Origin: Acidiferrobacter sp.
Lineage (GTDB): Bacteria > Pseudomonadota > Gammaproteobacteria > Acidiferrobacterales > Acidiferrobacteraceae
NCBI GenBank assembly: GCA_027449165.1
Contig: DAIDMD010000134.1
Coordinates: forward strand, 1-36,492
Reading direction: 5' to 3'
Length of the DNA: 36,492 nt
The notes under the pieces are model-generated. The model was not told the DNA's origin. It saw only the letters and a list, made by a program, of their open reading frames with translations, and did no database searches. Below, one piece after another: positions 24,167 through 33,196 of the stretch; position 1 is the stretch's first letter, and each line of letters opens with the position of its first letter. A program made the position numbers and the translations under genes.

Positions 24167-25093
24167 ATGCAAAAGAGACCGATCCTGCTGGGGATCGTTG
24201 GTGATTCGGCGGCCGGAAAGACGACTATTACGAGCGGCATCGCGAAGGTGATCGGGCAGGATAGATGCACCATCATCTGCACGGACGATTATCACAAGTA
24301 CAACCGCAAGCAGCGCGCCGAGAAGGGGCTGACCGCCCTGAATCCGGACTGCAACTACATGGACATCATCGAGCAGCACCTGCATCTGCTCAAGGAAGGC
24401 AAGGCGATCCTAAAGCCCCATTATAACCACGCTACCGGCGATTTCGATCCGCCGTCCTATGTGGAGGCCAAGGAATTCATCATAGTCGAGGGCCTGCTCG
24501 GGTTCTCGACCAGGGCGATGCGGGACGCGTATGATGTCAAGCTCTATCTGGCCCCGCCCGAGGACCTCCGTTTCCGCTGGAAGATGCGGCGCGATACCCA
24601 AAAGCGCGGGCATACGGCCGAGGCGGTGGCCAAGGAGATGAAATTGCGCGAGCCGGATTCCGAGGCGTTCATCCGGCCTCAGCGGAAATGGGCGGACATG
24701 GTTGTGTGCTTTTGGCCGCCGGAATCCGACAAGGAGGAGACCGGCAGCCACCTGAATGCCTCCCTGATTCTGCGCCCCACCTTGCCGCATCCGGACCTTT
24801 CCGACGTCTTGGAGCATGGCGGCGGCAACGGGATCCACATGGAGCTTGACCGCGACATGGGTCTGCCGGTGGACCGTCTCGAGATCGACGGCAACATTTC
24901 CGATGCCAAGGCGAAACGCCTGGAGGATCTCCTGTGGCGGCATATCCCGGGTGAACACCACCACCTGCGGCAGGATGGCATCGGCGACATCACCGGGACG
25001 ACCGGCGAGAAATTGAAGTCGCATCCGCTCGCGCTGACGCAGCTGTTGGTTGCCTACCACCTGTTGAAGGCCGCATCCGGCCACTATCAGTAA
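24167..25093 (+). CDS. prk: Phosphoribulokinase, class II-like
   Basis: Phosphorylates ribulose-5-phosphate to ribulose-1,5-bisphosphate, the RuBisCO substrate. It has 308 residues: P-loop LGIVGDSAAGKTTIT (about 8-22), ICTDDYHKYNRKQR (about 42-55), GLTALNPDCNYMD, LKEGKAILKPHYNHATGDF, and IIVEGLLGF with RWKMRRDTQKRGH. These segments follow the cyanobacterial/plant class II pattern rather than the GSSGAGTS class I form of most proteobacteria. It lacks the P-loop cysteine used for redox control in chloroplast enzymes. ATG with GAGGAG upstream. First of the prk-tkt-gap-pgk-pyk-fba run. A uridine-kinase-like role is unlikely given the YNHATG and ALNP matches. Confidence 0.88.
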   Translation: MQKRPILLGIVGDSAAGKTTITSGIAKVIGQDRCTIICTDDYHKYNRKQRAEKGLTALNPDCNYMDIIEQHLHLLKEGKAILKPHYNHATGDFDPPSYVEAKEFIIVEGLLGFSTRAMRDAYDVKLYLAPPEDLRFRWKMRRDTQKRGHTAEAVAKEMKLREPDSEAFIRPQRKWADMVVCFWPPESDKEETGSHLNASLILRPTLPHPDLSDVLEHGGGNGIHMELDRDMGLPVDRLEIDGNISDAKAKRLEDLLWRHIPGEHHHLRQDGIGDITGTTGEKLKSHPLALTQLLVAYHLLKAASGHYQ

Positions 25094-25121
25094 GGATCGC
25101 TGTTCTTTTTGAGGATTGATC

Positions 25122-27167
25122 ATGTCTGTGAAGCCCGAAAGCCGCTCGAGAGCGGCGGGTCGAGTCGACCCCCGACGCCGCGAACTCGCCAATGCCGTAC
25201 GCGCACTCAGCATGGATGCCGTGCAGAAGGCCAATTCCGGCCATCCGGGCGCGCCCATGGGCATGGCCGACATCGCCGAGGTCCTTTGGAACGACTACCT
25301 GAAGCATAATCCGGCCAACCCGGCCTGGGTGGATCGCGACCGGTTCGTGTTGTCGAACGGCCACGGGTCCATGTTGCTCTACAGCCTGCTGCACCTCACG
25401 GGTTATGCCCTGCCCATGGAACAGCTGAAGCGGTTCCGGCAGATGGGGTCCATGACGCCCGGGCATCCGGAGTATGGCCATACGCCGGGCGTCGAGACCA
25501 CGACCGGCCCCCTGGGCCAGGGGCTGGCCAACGCCGTGGGCATGGCTATCGCCGAGCGGGCGCTGGCGGCCCAGTTCAATAAGCCCGGACACGACATCGT
25601 CGACCACCACACCTACGTATTCCTGGGCGATGGTTGCCTGATGGAAGGCATCTCGCACGAGGCCTGCTCGCTTGCCGGGCATCTCGGCCTCGGCAAATTG
25701 ATCGGCTTCTATGACGACAACGGGATATCCATCGACGGCGAGGTCCAGGGGTGGTTCACCGACGATACCCCCAAGCGCTTCGAGGCCTACGGATGGCATG
25801 TGATCCCGCAGGTCGACGGCCATGACGCCCAGGCGGTGAAGGCCGCGATCGAGGCGTCGCGCAAGGTCACCGACAAGCCCTCGCTCATCTGCTGCCAGAC
25901 CGTGATCGGCTTTGGATCGCCGAACAAGGAAGGCAAGGAGGAGTGCCACGGCGCGGCCCTGGGAGAAAAGGAGGTGGCGGCCACGCGCGAGCGCCTGGGT
26001 TGGACGTACCCGCCATTCGAGATCCCCGCTGCCATCTACCAGGGGTGGGACGCCAAGGCCCGCGGCGCGCAGGCCGAGGCCGACTGGAAGCGGCGCTTCG
26101 AGGCGTACCGCGCGGCGTATCCCGCGCTCGCCGCCGAGTACACGCGTCGGATGCAGGGCGATCTGCCCGAGGACTTCCGCGCGCACGCCGATGCCTTCAT
26201 CGCCGAGACCAATGCCAAGGGGGCAAGCATCGCCTCGCGCAGCGCCTCCCAAAACACCTTGAACGCCTTCGGCCCGAAGCTGCCGGAACTCCTGGGCGGG
26301 TCGGCGGATCTCGCGGGTTCCAATCTCACCCTGTGGTCCGGGTGCCGAGGCGTGTCGGCTGAGAATCCGGGCGGCAACTACGTCTATTACGGGGTGCGCG
26401 AGTTCGGGATGTCGGCCATCATGAACGGTATCGCGCTCCACAAGGGCTTCGTGCCCTACGGCGCCACCTTCCTGATATTCTCGGAATATGCCCGCAATGC
26501 CCTGCGCATGGCGGCGCTCATGAAGCAGCGTGTCGTTTTCGTCTATACCCACGACTCGATCGGTCTGGGCGAGGATGGCCCGACGCATCAACCGATCGAG
26601 CAGCTGGCCACGTTGCGCATGATCCCGAACATGGCGGTCTGGCGCCCGTCCGACGCCGTCGAATCGGCGGTGGCCTGGAAGGAGGCGCTGTATCGGACCG
26701 AGGGCCCGAGCTGTCTCGTGTTTTCCCGGCAAAAGCTCGCCCATCAGCCGCGCTCGCCGGAGGCCCTGAAGCAGATAAGCCGCGGGGCCTATGTCTTGGC
26801 CGAGGCCCAGGGCGGCGCGCCGGAGGCGATCGTGATCGCCACCGGCTCCGAGGTCGGTATCGCGATGGACGCCTATAAGAGGCTCGCGGAGATGGGCCGG
26901 CGCGTGCGTCTGGTGTCGATGCCGAGCGCCGAGGTGTTCGATGCCCAGGACGCCGCCTACCGGGATTCGGTCCTGCCCAAGTCCGTGACCAGACGGGTCG
27001 CGGTCGAGGCCGGTGTCACCGGTTTTTGGCGCAAGTATGTGGGGCTCGATGGCGTGGTGGTGGGCATCGACCGGTTCGGCGAGTCCGCGCCCGCGGAGGC
27101 CTTGTTCGAACATTTCGGCTTTACCGCGGCCCATGTCACCGAGGCCGTCTTGTCGCTGCTGAAATAG
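25122..27167 (+). CDS. tkt: Transketolase
   Basis: A thiamine-diphosphate enzyme moving two-carbon units among sugar phosphates; needed for ribulose-5-phosphate regeneration in the Calvin cycle. It has 681 residues from ATG 25122, chosen over the tracked TTG six bases earlier because GAGG sits seven bases before it. Motifs: [39 protein letters not shown], the ThDP/Mg2+ site [19 protein letters not shown] and DDNGISIDG, and the pyrimidine-domain [18 protein letters not shown]. Full length, no gaps. It follows prk by 28 bases; an inverted repeat separates it from gap. Confidence 0.96.
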   Translation: MSVKPESRSRAAGRVDPRRRELANAVRALSMDAVQKANSGHPGAPMGMADIAEVLWNDYLKHNPANPAWVDRDRFVLSNGHGSMLLYSLLHLTGYALPMEQLKRFRQMGSMTPGHPEYGHTPGVETTTGPLGQGLANAVGMAIAERALAAQFNKPGHDIVDHHTYVFLGDGCLMEGISHEACSLAGHLGLGKLIGFYDDNGISIDGEVQGWFTDDTPKRFEAYGWHVIPQVDGHDAQAVKAAIEASRKVTDKPSLICCQTVIGFGSPNKEGKEECHGAALGEKEVAATRERLGWTYPPFEIPAAIYQGWDAKARGAQAEADWKRRFEAYRAAYPALAAEYTRRMQGDLPEDFRAHADAFIAETNAKGASIASRSASQNTLNAFGPKLPELLGGSADLAGSNLTLWSGCRGVSAENPGGNYVYYGVREFGMSAIMNGIALHKGFVPYGATFLIFSEYARNALRMAALMKQRVVFVYTHDSIGLGEDGPTHQPIEQLATLRMIPNMAVWRPSDAVESAVAWKEALYRTEGPSCLVFSRQKLAHQPRSPEALKQISRGAYVLAEAQGGAPEAIVIATGSEVGIAMDAYKRLAEMGRRVRLVSMPSAEVFDAQDAAYRDSVLPKSVTRRVAVEAGVTGFWRKYVGLDGVVVGIDRFGESAPAEALFEHFGFTAAHVTEAVLSLLK

Positions 27168-27183
27168 TTTTTTGCGGGCGCTG

Positions 27184-27213
27184 GGCGCGGGCGGCCTGAG
27201 AGCCGCGCGCGCC
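27184..27213 (+). promoter_or_regulatory. Strong intercistronic stem-loop between tkt and gap
   Basis: GGCGCGGGCGGC / GCCGCGCGCGCC can pair over 12 positions with one mismatch around the loop CTGAGA. It starts 16 bases after the tkt stop, with the T-run (TTTTTT) before rather than after it, so it is not a standard terminator in either direction. It may be an mRNA processing or stability element setting different levels of tkt and gap messages. Confidence 0.5.
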
Positions 27214-27254
27214 GCGCCCCCTTTCCGGATATTCATTCAATGGGAGATGGCAGT

Positions 27255-28268
27255 ATGGCAATCAGAGTCGCGATCAACGGCTACGGGCGTATCGGGCGGA
27301 ACATCCTGCGCGCCTTGTACGAGTCGGGGCGGAACAAGGAGATCGAGATCGTCGCGATCAACGATCTCGGGAACGCCGAGACCAATGCGCATCTCACGCG
27401 GTATGACACCGTCCACGGCCGTTTCCGCGGTGAGGTGCTGGTGGACGGCGACAATATGATCGTGAACGGCGATAAGATCCGGGTCGTGTCGAACCGCGAT
27501 CCGTCGCAGCTGCCCTGGGCCGAGCTCGGGGTCGATGTCGTCCACGAATGCACCGGTTTTTTCACTAGCAAGGAGAAGGCCTCGGCGCACCTCAAGGCGG
27601 GCGCGAAGAAGGTCATCATCTCCGCCCCCGGCGGCAAGGACGTCGATGCCACCATCGTGTTCGGGGTAAACGAAGGCGTGCTCAAGGCCTCGGACACCGT
27701 GATCTCGAACGCCTCTTGCACCACCAACTGTCTGGCGCCGCTCGTCAAGCCCCTGCACGAGAAGATCGGCATCAAATACGGTCTCATGACGACCGTGCAT
27801 TCCTATACCAACGACCAGGTCCTGACCGACGTCTATCATAGCGACCTGCGCCGCGCGCGCTCGGCCACGCAGTCGATGATCCCGACCAAGACCGGCGCCG
27901 CCGCGGCCGTGGGCCTGGTGTTGCCGGATCTGAACGGCAAGCTCGACGGTTTTGCGGTGCGAGTCCCGACCATCAACGTCTCGCTCGTCGACCTTACGTT
28001 CACCGCCGCGCGCAACACGACCAAAGACGAGATCCACGCGATCATGAGAGCCGCCGCCGACGGCGAGTTGAAGGGGATCTTGAACTACAACGACAAGCCG
28101 CTCGTGTCGGTGGATTTCAACCATGATCCGGCCTCGTCCACCTATGAGTCGAGCCTCACGAAGGTCATGGAGGGCAATCTGGTCAAGGTCCTGGCCTGGT
28201 ACGACAACGAGTGGGGCTTCTCGAACCGCATGTTGGACACGACCATCGCCTTGATGAAGGCGCGCTAG
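27255..28268 (+). CDS. gap: Glyceraldehyde-3-phosphate dehydrogenase, type I
   Basis: Interconverts 1,3-bisphosphoglycerate and glyceraldehyde-3-phosphate. It has 337 residues from ATG 27255 ([16 protein letters not shown]), preceded by GGGAG; the tracked start five codons earlier overlaps that site. The Rossmann fold opens NGYGRIGRN, with [18 protein letters not shown] following the coenzyme-binding strand. The active site is [12 protein letters not shown] with the nucleophilic cysteine (about residue 155) and [10 protein letters not shown] with its histidine; [10 protein letters not shown] lies near the C-terminus. The aspartate in INDL suggests NAD use, but dual specificity cannot be excluded. 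Its place between tkt and pgk points to a Calvin-cycle role (cbbG). Confidence 0.96.
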   Translation: MAIRVAINGYGRIGRNILRALYESGRNKEIEIVAINDLGNAETNAHLTRYDTVHGRFRGEVLVDGDNMIVNGDKIRVVSNRDPSQLPWAELGVDVVHECTGFFTSKEKASAHLKAGAKKVIISAPGGKDVDATIVFGVNEGVLKASDTVISNASCTTNCLAPLVKPLHEKIGIKYGLMTTVHSYTNDQVLTDVYHSDLRRARSATQSMIPTKTGAAAAVGLVLPDLNGKLDGFAVRVPTINVSLVDLTFTAARNTTKDEIHAIMRAAADGELKGILNYNDKPLVSVDFNHDPASSTYESSLTKVMEGNLVKVLAWYDNEWGFSNRMLDTTIALMKAR

Positions 28269-28287
28269 GCGGCCCTGGGGAATCGAT

Positions 28288-29472
28288 ATGACGATACGCA
28301 AGATGGCCGATCTCGACCTTGCGGGCAAGCGGGTCCTGATTCGCGAGGACTTGAACGTCCCATTGAAGGACGGGAAGGTGGCGGACGATACCCGGATCCG
28401 CGCGAGCCTTCCCACGATCACCGAGGCAAGCCGGAAGGGCGGGCGCGTCATGCTGATGTCGCACCTCGGCCGCCCGGAAGAAGGGGTACCGGACGAGAAG
28501 TACTCGCTTGCGCCGGTGGCCGAACACCTGGGCCGGTTGCTCGGCAAGCCGGTGCGGCTGGTCGCCAACTGGCTGGACGGGGTCCCCGAACTTCGGGACG
28601 GGGACGTGGTGTTGTGCGAAAACGTCCGGTTCAACAAGGGCGAGAAGAAGAACAACGACGACCTGGCGCGTAAGATGGCGGCCTTGTGCGACGTGTTCGT
28701 GATGGACGCCTTCGGGACCGCGCATCGCGCCCAGGCCTCGACCCACGGCGTCGCCAAGTACGCCCCCATCGCGTGCGCCGGCCCCCTGCTCGCGGCCGAG
28801 CTCGATGCCCTTGGGCGGGCCCTGCACAACCCCAAGCGGCCCATGGTCGCGATCGTCGGAGGTTCCAAGGTCTCGACCAAGCTCATCGTCCTGGAGAGCC
28901 TGGCCAAGCGCGTTGACCAGCTGATCGTGGGCGGCGGCATCGCCAATACCTTCATGGCGGCCGCCGGCTATCCGATCGGCAAGTCCCTGTCCGAGCCCGA
29001 TCTGATTGACACGGCCAAACGGCTGATTCAGGAGACCAGCGCCCGCGGGGCGTCGATCCCGGTGCCGGTGGACGCCGTGTGCGGCAAGGAATTCGCACCC
29101 GACGCCAAGGCGACCTTGAAGGACGCCAAGGACGTCGGCCCCGACGACATGATCTTCGATGTGGGCCCGAAAACGATCGCGCTCTTTACCGAGATCCTGA
29201 AGAAGGCCGGCACCATCGTTTGGAACGGCCCGGTTGGGGTTTTCGAGTTCGATCAATTCGGGGACGGGACGCGCGCGTTGGCGCGCGCCATAGCCCAGAG
29301 CGACGCGTTTTCGATCGCAGGCGGCGGGGATACCCTGGCTGCGGTCGCGAAGTACGGCGTAGCCGACAAGATCAGCTACATATCGACCGGCGGCGGCGCC
29401 TTCCTCGAGTTTCTCGAGGGCAAGGTCCTTCCGGCCGTTGCGATACTCGAAGAGCGGGGCGCCGGTTCTTGA
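28288..29472 (+). CDS. pgk: Phosphoglycerate kinase
   Basis: Transfers phosphate between ATP and 3-phosphoglycerate, the reductive-phase step before GAPDH. It has 394 residues of normal length. The N-domain substrate site is [14 protein letters not shown] with [11 protein letters not shown] and [11 protein letters not shown]; the C-domain nucleotide site includes [14 protein letters not shown] and the glycine-rich [10 protein letters not shown] and [14 protein letters not shown]. Start ATG 28288, with CTGGGGAA upstream, 19 bases after gap. It is separated from pyk by 113 bases that contain a tiny ORF. Confidence 0.96.
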   Translation: MTIRKMADLDLAGKRVLIREDLNVPLKDGKVADDTRIRASLPTITEASRKGGRVMLMSHLGRPEEGVPDEKYSLAPVAEHLGRLLGKPVRLVANWLDGVPELRDGDVVLCENVRFNKGEKKNNDDLARKMAALCDVFVMDAFGTAHRAQASTHGVAKYAPIACAGPLLAAELDALGRALHNPKRPMVAIVGGSKVSTKLIVLESLAKRVDQLIVGGGIANTFMAAAGYPIGKSLSEPDLIDTAKRLIQETSARGASIPVPVDAVCGKEFAPDAKATLKDAKDVGPDDMIFDVGPKTIALFTEILKKAGTIVWNGPVGVFEFDQFGDGTRALARAIAQSDAFSIAGGGDTLAAVAKYGVADKISYISTGGGAFLEFLEGKVLPAVAILEERGAGS

Positions 29473-29531
29473 GGCGGATCCCGGGGCAAGACATGGCGTG
29501 CGGCAGGCAGCGGGTTCGGGTAGGAGAGATT

Positions 29532-29582
29532 ATGGGCAAGTGTTGCGGAGTGGTTACGGCTGACGCCGTCGCCACGGGCTGA
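29532..29582 (+). CDS. Possible 16-aa leader/coupling peptide before pyk
   Basis: ATG at 29532 with GGAGAG at ideal spacing, reading MGKCCGVVTADAVATG and ending at TGA only three bases before the pyk ATG (29586). The pyk start itself has no good ribosome binding site, so ribosomes finishing this peptide could reinitiate on pyk. The paired cysteines at residues 4-5 are unusual for so short a peptide. Translation is unproven; the case rests on its ribosome binding site and its position. Confidence 0.4.
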   Translation: MGKCCGVVTADAVATG

Positions 29583-29585
29583 ATC

Positions 29586-31028
29586 ATGCAGCGTAGAACG
29601 AAGATCGTGGCGACTCTGGGTCCCGCCACTGACGACCCTAAGGTGCTCGATAAGCTGATCGAGGCCGGGGTAGACGTCGTGCGCCTCAATTTTTCCCACG
29701 ACCTCCCCGAGGTCCACAAGCAGCGCGCGGATTTCGTCCGTGACCGGGCCCAGGCCCATGGGCGGCAGATCGGCGTCATCGCCGACATGCAGGGCCCCAA
29801 GATCCGCATCGGGCGCTTCAAAGGCAAGCGGGTGCGGCTCGAGGAAGGCCAACGGTTCGTGATCGACGCCGACTTGCCGTTGGACGCCGGCGACGCGACG
29901 CGCGTGGGGCTCACCTACAAGGCGCTCCCCAAGGATGTCGCGCGCGGGGCGACCCTCTTGCTAGACGACGGACGTATCGTCCTATGGGTCGACGAGGTGA
30001 GCGGCGCCGAGATCGCGTGCCGAGTGGTGGTCGGCGGCGAGCTGTCCGACAACAAGGGCGTCAACCGTCAGGGCGGCGGCCTGTCGGCGCACGCGCTGAC
30101 CGACAAGGATCGGGAGGATATCAAATGGGCGGCCAAGATTCAGGCCGACTATGTCGCGATCTCCTTCCCGCGCAACGCCAAGGACATCGAAGAGGCCCGC
30201 GCGCTGTTGCGCGCGGCCGGCGGCACGGGTGGTATCGTCGCCAAGATCGAGCGGGCCGAGGCCGTGGAGGCGATCGAGGAGATCATCCGGGTGTCGGACG
30301 CCATCATGCTCGCGCGCGGCGACCTGGGCGTCGAGATCGGCGATGCCGCGCTGCCGCCCGTCCAGAAGCGCATCATCCGCCTGGCGCGCAGGATGAACCG
30401 GGTCGTCATCACCGCGACCCAGATGATGGAATCGATGATCGAGAACGCGATTCCGACGCGCGCCGAGGTCTCGGATGTGGCGAACGCGGTGCTGGACGGG
30501 ACGGATGCGGTCATGCTGTCGGCCGAGACCGCGACCGGCAAGCATCCGGTGGCCGCAGTCGCGGCCATGGACCGGGTCTGCCGCGAGGCCGAGAAAGAGG
30601 ATGAGGCGGTGTTTTCCATGCACCACATGACGAATCATTTCGAGCGCGTCGACGAGGCGATTGCGATGGCGGTGATGTATAGCGCCAACCACCTCCCGGT
30701 GCGCGCCATCGCCTCGCTGACGGAGTCCGGATCCACGCCTCTTTGGATGTCGCGCATGAGCTCGGCGGTGCCCATCTACGCCTTGAAGCCGCACGTGGAA
30801 ACCCGTAGAAAGGTGACTCTCTACCGAGGCGTTTATCCGGTCGGATTTTCGCTTACCTCCGCCGATCCCGCGCGTATCATGGCCGAAGCGATCGATGAAC
30901 TCCGCAGGCGCGGCGCGGTTCGGGATGGCGACCTCGTCATCCTGAGCATCGGGGAGCCGCTGGCCAAGCCCGGCGGCACGAATACCATGAAGATCGTGCG
31001 CGCCGGCGACTTCGCGGACATCGCTTGA
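29586..31028 (+). CDS. pyk: Pyruvate kinase
   Basis: Converts phosphoenolpyruvate and ADP to pyruvate and ATP. The 480-residue protein shows RTKIVATLGPATDD at the N-terminus, VVRLNFSHDLPEVH, MQGPKIRIGRF, the active-site VAKIERAEAV and MLARGDLGVEIG (Mg2+/PEP site), ITATQMMESM, and LDGTDAVMLSAETATGKHPV. The C-terminal allosteric domain is present. Its inclusion among Calvin-cycle genes suggests it drains fixed carbon to pyruvate for biosynthesis. The preceding small ORF may set its translation. The fba gene begins 33 bases after its stop. Confidence 0.95.
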   Translation: MQRRTKIVATLGPATDDPKVLDKLIEAGVDVVRLNFSHDLPEVHKQRADFVRDRAQAHGRQIGVIADMQGPKIRIGRFKGKRVRLEEGQRFVIDADLPLDAGDATRVGLTYKALPKDVARGATLLLDDGRIVLWVDEVSGAEIACRVVVGGELSDNKGVNRQGGGLSAHALTDKDREDIKWAAKIQADYVAISFPRNAKDIEEARALLRAAGGTGGIVAKIERAEAVEAIEEIIRVSDAIMLARGDLGVEIGDAALPPVQKRIIRLARRMNRVVITATQMMESMIENAIPTRAEVSDVANAVLDGTDAVMLSAETATGKHPVAAVAAMDRVCREAEKEDEAVFSMHHMTNHFERVDEAIAMAVMYSANHLPVRAIASLTESGSTPLWMSRMSSAVPIYALKPHVETRRKVTLYRGVYPVGFSLTSADPARIMAEAIDELRRRGAVRDGDLVILSIGEPLAKPGGTNTMKIVRAGDFADIA

Positions 31029-31061
31029 ATTCGTTTTACTGGGAATTTTAAGGAGAAGACA

Positions 31062-32126
31062 ATGCCCTTGGTATCCTTGCGCCAACTACTGGATCACGCG
31101 GCGGAGCATGGCTACGGCGTCCCCGCCTTCAACGTCAACAACATGGAGCAGATACAGTCGATCATGCAGGCCGCGTACGAGGTCGACAGCCCGGTGATCG
31201 TCCAGGCCTCGGCCGGGGCGCGCAGCTATGCGGGCGAGCCCTTCCTGCGGCATCTCATTCTGGCGGCCATCGAGCAATATCCCCATATCCCCATCGTGAT
31301 GCACCAGGATCATGGCGCGAGCCCGGCGGTGTGCCAGCGGTCGATACGCTCGGGCTTCAGTTCGGTCATGATGGACGGCTCCCTGAAGGAGGACATGAAG
31401 ACGCCCTCGAGCTACGAGTACAACGTCGATGTCACGAGCCGGGTGGTGGACATGGCGCATGCCGTCGGCGTGTCGGTCGAAGGGGAACTCGGGTGCCTGG
31501 GTTCGCTCGAGTCCGGCATGGCGGGCGAGGAGGACGGCTCGGGGGCCGAGGGCAAATTGTCGCATGACCAGCTGCTGACCGATCCCGAGCAGGCCGCGGA
31601 CTTCGTGAAGAAGACCAAGGTGGACGCGCTTGCGATCGCCATCGGGACGAGCCATGGGGCCTATAAGTTCTCGCGGCCGCCGACCGGCGACATACTTGCG
31701 ATCGAGCGCATCAAGGAGATCCACAAGCGCATCCCCGACACCCATCTGGTCATGCACGGCTCGTCGTCGGTTCCCCAGGAATGGCTCAAGATCATCCACG
31801 AGTTCGGCGGAGACATCGGCGAGACCTACGGCGTGCCCGTCGAGGAGATCCAGGAAGGGATCAAGAACGGCGTCCGCAAGGTGAATATCGACACCGATCT
31901 GCGTCTTGCGATCACCGGTGCGATCCGCCGCAGCCTGGCCAAGAACCCGAAGAACTTCGATCCCCGCAAGTTCATGAAGGATTCGGTCCAGGCGGGCAAG
32001 GACATCTGCAAGGCACGTTACGAGGCCTTCGGTTCGGCCGGGAAGGCCGCCAAGATCCGGGTCATCGACCTCGAGGACATGACCAAGCGTTACGCCAAGG
32101 GCGAGCTGAACCCGCGCGTCAATTGA
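31062..32126 (+). CDS. fba: Fructose-bisphosphate aldolase, class II
   Basis: A zinc-dependent aldolase joining triose phosphates to fructose-1,6-bisphosphate (and commonly sedoheptulose-1,7-bisphosphate in Calvin-cycle forms, cbbA). It has 354 residues. Motifs: [15 protein letters not shown], zinc ligand and catalytic region [36 protein letters not shown] with a metal histidine, [12 protein letters not shown], and [11 protein letters not shown] for phosphate binding. ATG with the strong site AAGGAG. It is the last gene of the run; an intrinsic terminator follows 31 bases later. Confidence 0.96.
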   Translation: MPLVSLRQLLDHAAEHGYGVPAFNVNNMEQIQSIMQAAYEVDSPVIVQASAGARSYAGEPFLRHLILAAIEQYPHIPIVMHQDHGASPAVCQRSIRSGFSSVMMDGSLKEDMKTPSSYEYNVDVTSRVVDMAHAVGVSVEGELGCLGSLESGMAGEEDGSGAEGKLSHDQLLTDPEQAADFVKKTKVDALAIAIGTSHGAYKFSRPPTGDILAIERIKEIHKRIPDTHLVMHGSSSVPQEWLKIIHEFGGDIGETYGVPVEEIQEGIKNGVRKVNIDTDLRLAITGAIRRSLAKNPKNFDPRKFMKDSVQAGKDICKARYEAFGSAGKAAKIRVIDLEDMTKRYAKGELNPRVN

Positions 32127-32157
32127 GCGAGCGGGCATAGAAAGCCCCTCGTAAGGG

Positions 32158-32193
32158 CCCCGTCAGGCACGGCAGCCGGCGGGGTCTTTTTTT
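32158..32193 (+). terminator. Intrinsic terminator after fba
   Basis: CCCCGTC and GGCGGGG form a 7-base-pair stem (one G-T pair) around a 13-base loop, followed by TC and a run of seven Ts (32187-32193). This is the clearest terminator in the window and marks the end of the prk-fba transcription unit. Confidence 0.85.
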
Positions 32194-32273
32194 GCGCCCT
32201 GCGGTGCCCCTGTCACCCGGGCGCCGGATCGTGGCATACTCGTCTCCTGTGCAGACAGCCAGTTGGGGGCGCC

Positions 32274-32699
32274 GTGGCCTTTGATCCCCGAACTTCGGTC
32301 CCGATTCGCACGTTGCCCAAGATGATCGATGCGGCGTGTTACAACCGCGTGTCCCTGGCGCTGGCGCGCCTGGGCGAGCCCTTGGATGTGGAGATCCCGG
32401 CGCTGCGCATGACCGTTCGGGTGGAGCGCAGGCTGTGGACGGCGCGCTCTCTGGTCAACGACATCCTGTTGATGGTTTGGGCCGATTTCCAGGTGGGGGA
32501 ACGCGGCCTGCACGAGCCCGTGCCGTGCCGGATGCACCTCTATCATTTTCATGCCGGCCTTTTGATGGGGCATGCCCCCCCGATGCTGGCGAAGGTGCTC
32601 GACGAATGGCTTGGGCGGGACCGCAGGGGCCATCGGCCGCCGCGGGCGGTGACGGTTCTCGCGCGCCCCAATGGCGCGGACCCACGCCGGGGGGCGTGA
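32274..32699 (+). CDS. Conserved-looking protein of unknown function
   Basis: A 141-residue ORF from GTG 32274 with GGGGG six bases before. I do not recognise the family. Visible: a mixed alpha/beta sequence (KMIDAACYNRVSLALARLGEPL, SLVNDILLMVWADFQVGE), a His/Tyr-rich stretch (MHLYHFHAGLLMGH) and a basic, proline-rich C-terminus. No signal peptide, clear membrane segment or cysteine pair. It follows the fba terminator, with a possible promoter (TGTCAC, 18 bases, CATACT at 32235-32240). It lies 41 bases before the DUF302 gene, so the two may be cotranscribed. The lower arginine and coherent composition over the first 120 residues favour a real gene. Confidence 0.55.
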   Translation: MAFDPRTSVPIRTLPKMIDAACYNRVSLALARLGEPLDVEIPALRMTVRVERRLWTARSLVNDILLMVWADFQVGERGLHEPVPCRMHLYHFHAGLLMGHAPPMLAKVLDEWLGRDRRGHRPPRAVTVLARPNGADPRRGA

Positions 32700-32740
32700 A
32701 ACGGCGGCGACGGACACACGTGACGACAGGAGGCAGCTTC

Positions 32741-33157
32741 ATGATAGAGGAAGGGCAAGTGGCTTACGGCTTCGATGTCGAGGTGACGGGGGCGTTCGAG
32801 GACGTGCGCAGCCGAGTGGTCGAGGCGCTCAAGGGGCAGGGCTTCGGCGTCCTGACCGAAATCGACGTCAGCGCGACCATGAAGGCCAAGCTCGGCAAGG
32901 ACATGCCGCGCTATAACATCCTCGGCGCCTGTAACCCGGTGCTCGCGGAGAAGGCGATTTCCGCCGAGCCGGACATCGGCCTGCTGCTCCCCTGCAATGT
33001 GGTGGTGAGCGAGACCGCCAGCGGCAAGGTCAAGGTGGCCTTCATGGACCCGGTTTCGGTCCTGGCGCTTGTCAATAACGCGCGCGTGACGGAGCTTGGC
33101 TGGCAGGTTCGGGCCAAGCTCGAGGCGGTACGCGACGCCCTGGCGGCATCTTCGTAG
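32741..33157 (+). CDS. DUF302 domain protein
   Basis: A 138-residue protein matching DUF302: YGFDVEVTGAFEDVRSRVVEALKGQGFGVLTEIDVSATMKAKLGKD, then YNILGACNPVLAEKAISAEPDIGLLLPCNVVV and VAFMDPVSVLALV. The domain forms a small alpha/beta fold, often dimeric, of unknown biochemical role. The NP-x-L-A...LLPCN segment with its two cysteines (C-N-P and P-C-N) is the family hallmark. The ORF track starts 135 codons earlier; the true start is ATG 32741, which has AGGAGG seven bases upstream. Cytoplasmic (no signal peptide). The downstream rimO gene is convergent. Confidence 0.88.
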   Translation: MIEEGQVAYGFDVEVTGAFEDVRSRVVEALKGQGFGVLTEIDVSATMKAKLGKDMPRYNILGACNPVLAEKAISAEPDIGLLLPCNVVVSETASGKVKVAFMDPVSVLALVNNARVTELGWQVRAKLEAVRDALAASS

Positions 33158-33196
33158 CGGTTTTGGGATGGCCGACTGCGGGCGGAGGCTTAAGTG

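Noticed and set aside
24990-27236. 748-codon antisense ORF opposite tkt
   Set aside because: Mirror frame of transketolase with Arg/Gly/His-rich composition and no domain.
27237-28955. 572-codon antisense ORF opposite gap and pgk
   Set aside because: Shadow of two well-recognised enzymes; low-complexity Arg/Asp/His composition.
32336-32740. N-terminal 135 codons of the tracked 273-codon ORF containing DUF302
   Set aside because: Overlaps the upstream gene in another frame with shadow-like composition; AGGAGG before ATG 32741 defines the real start.
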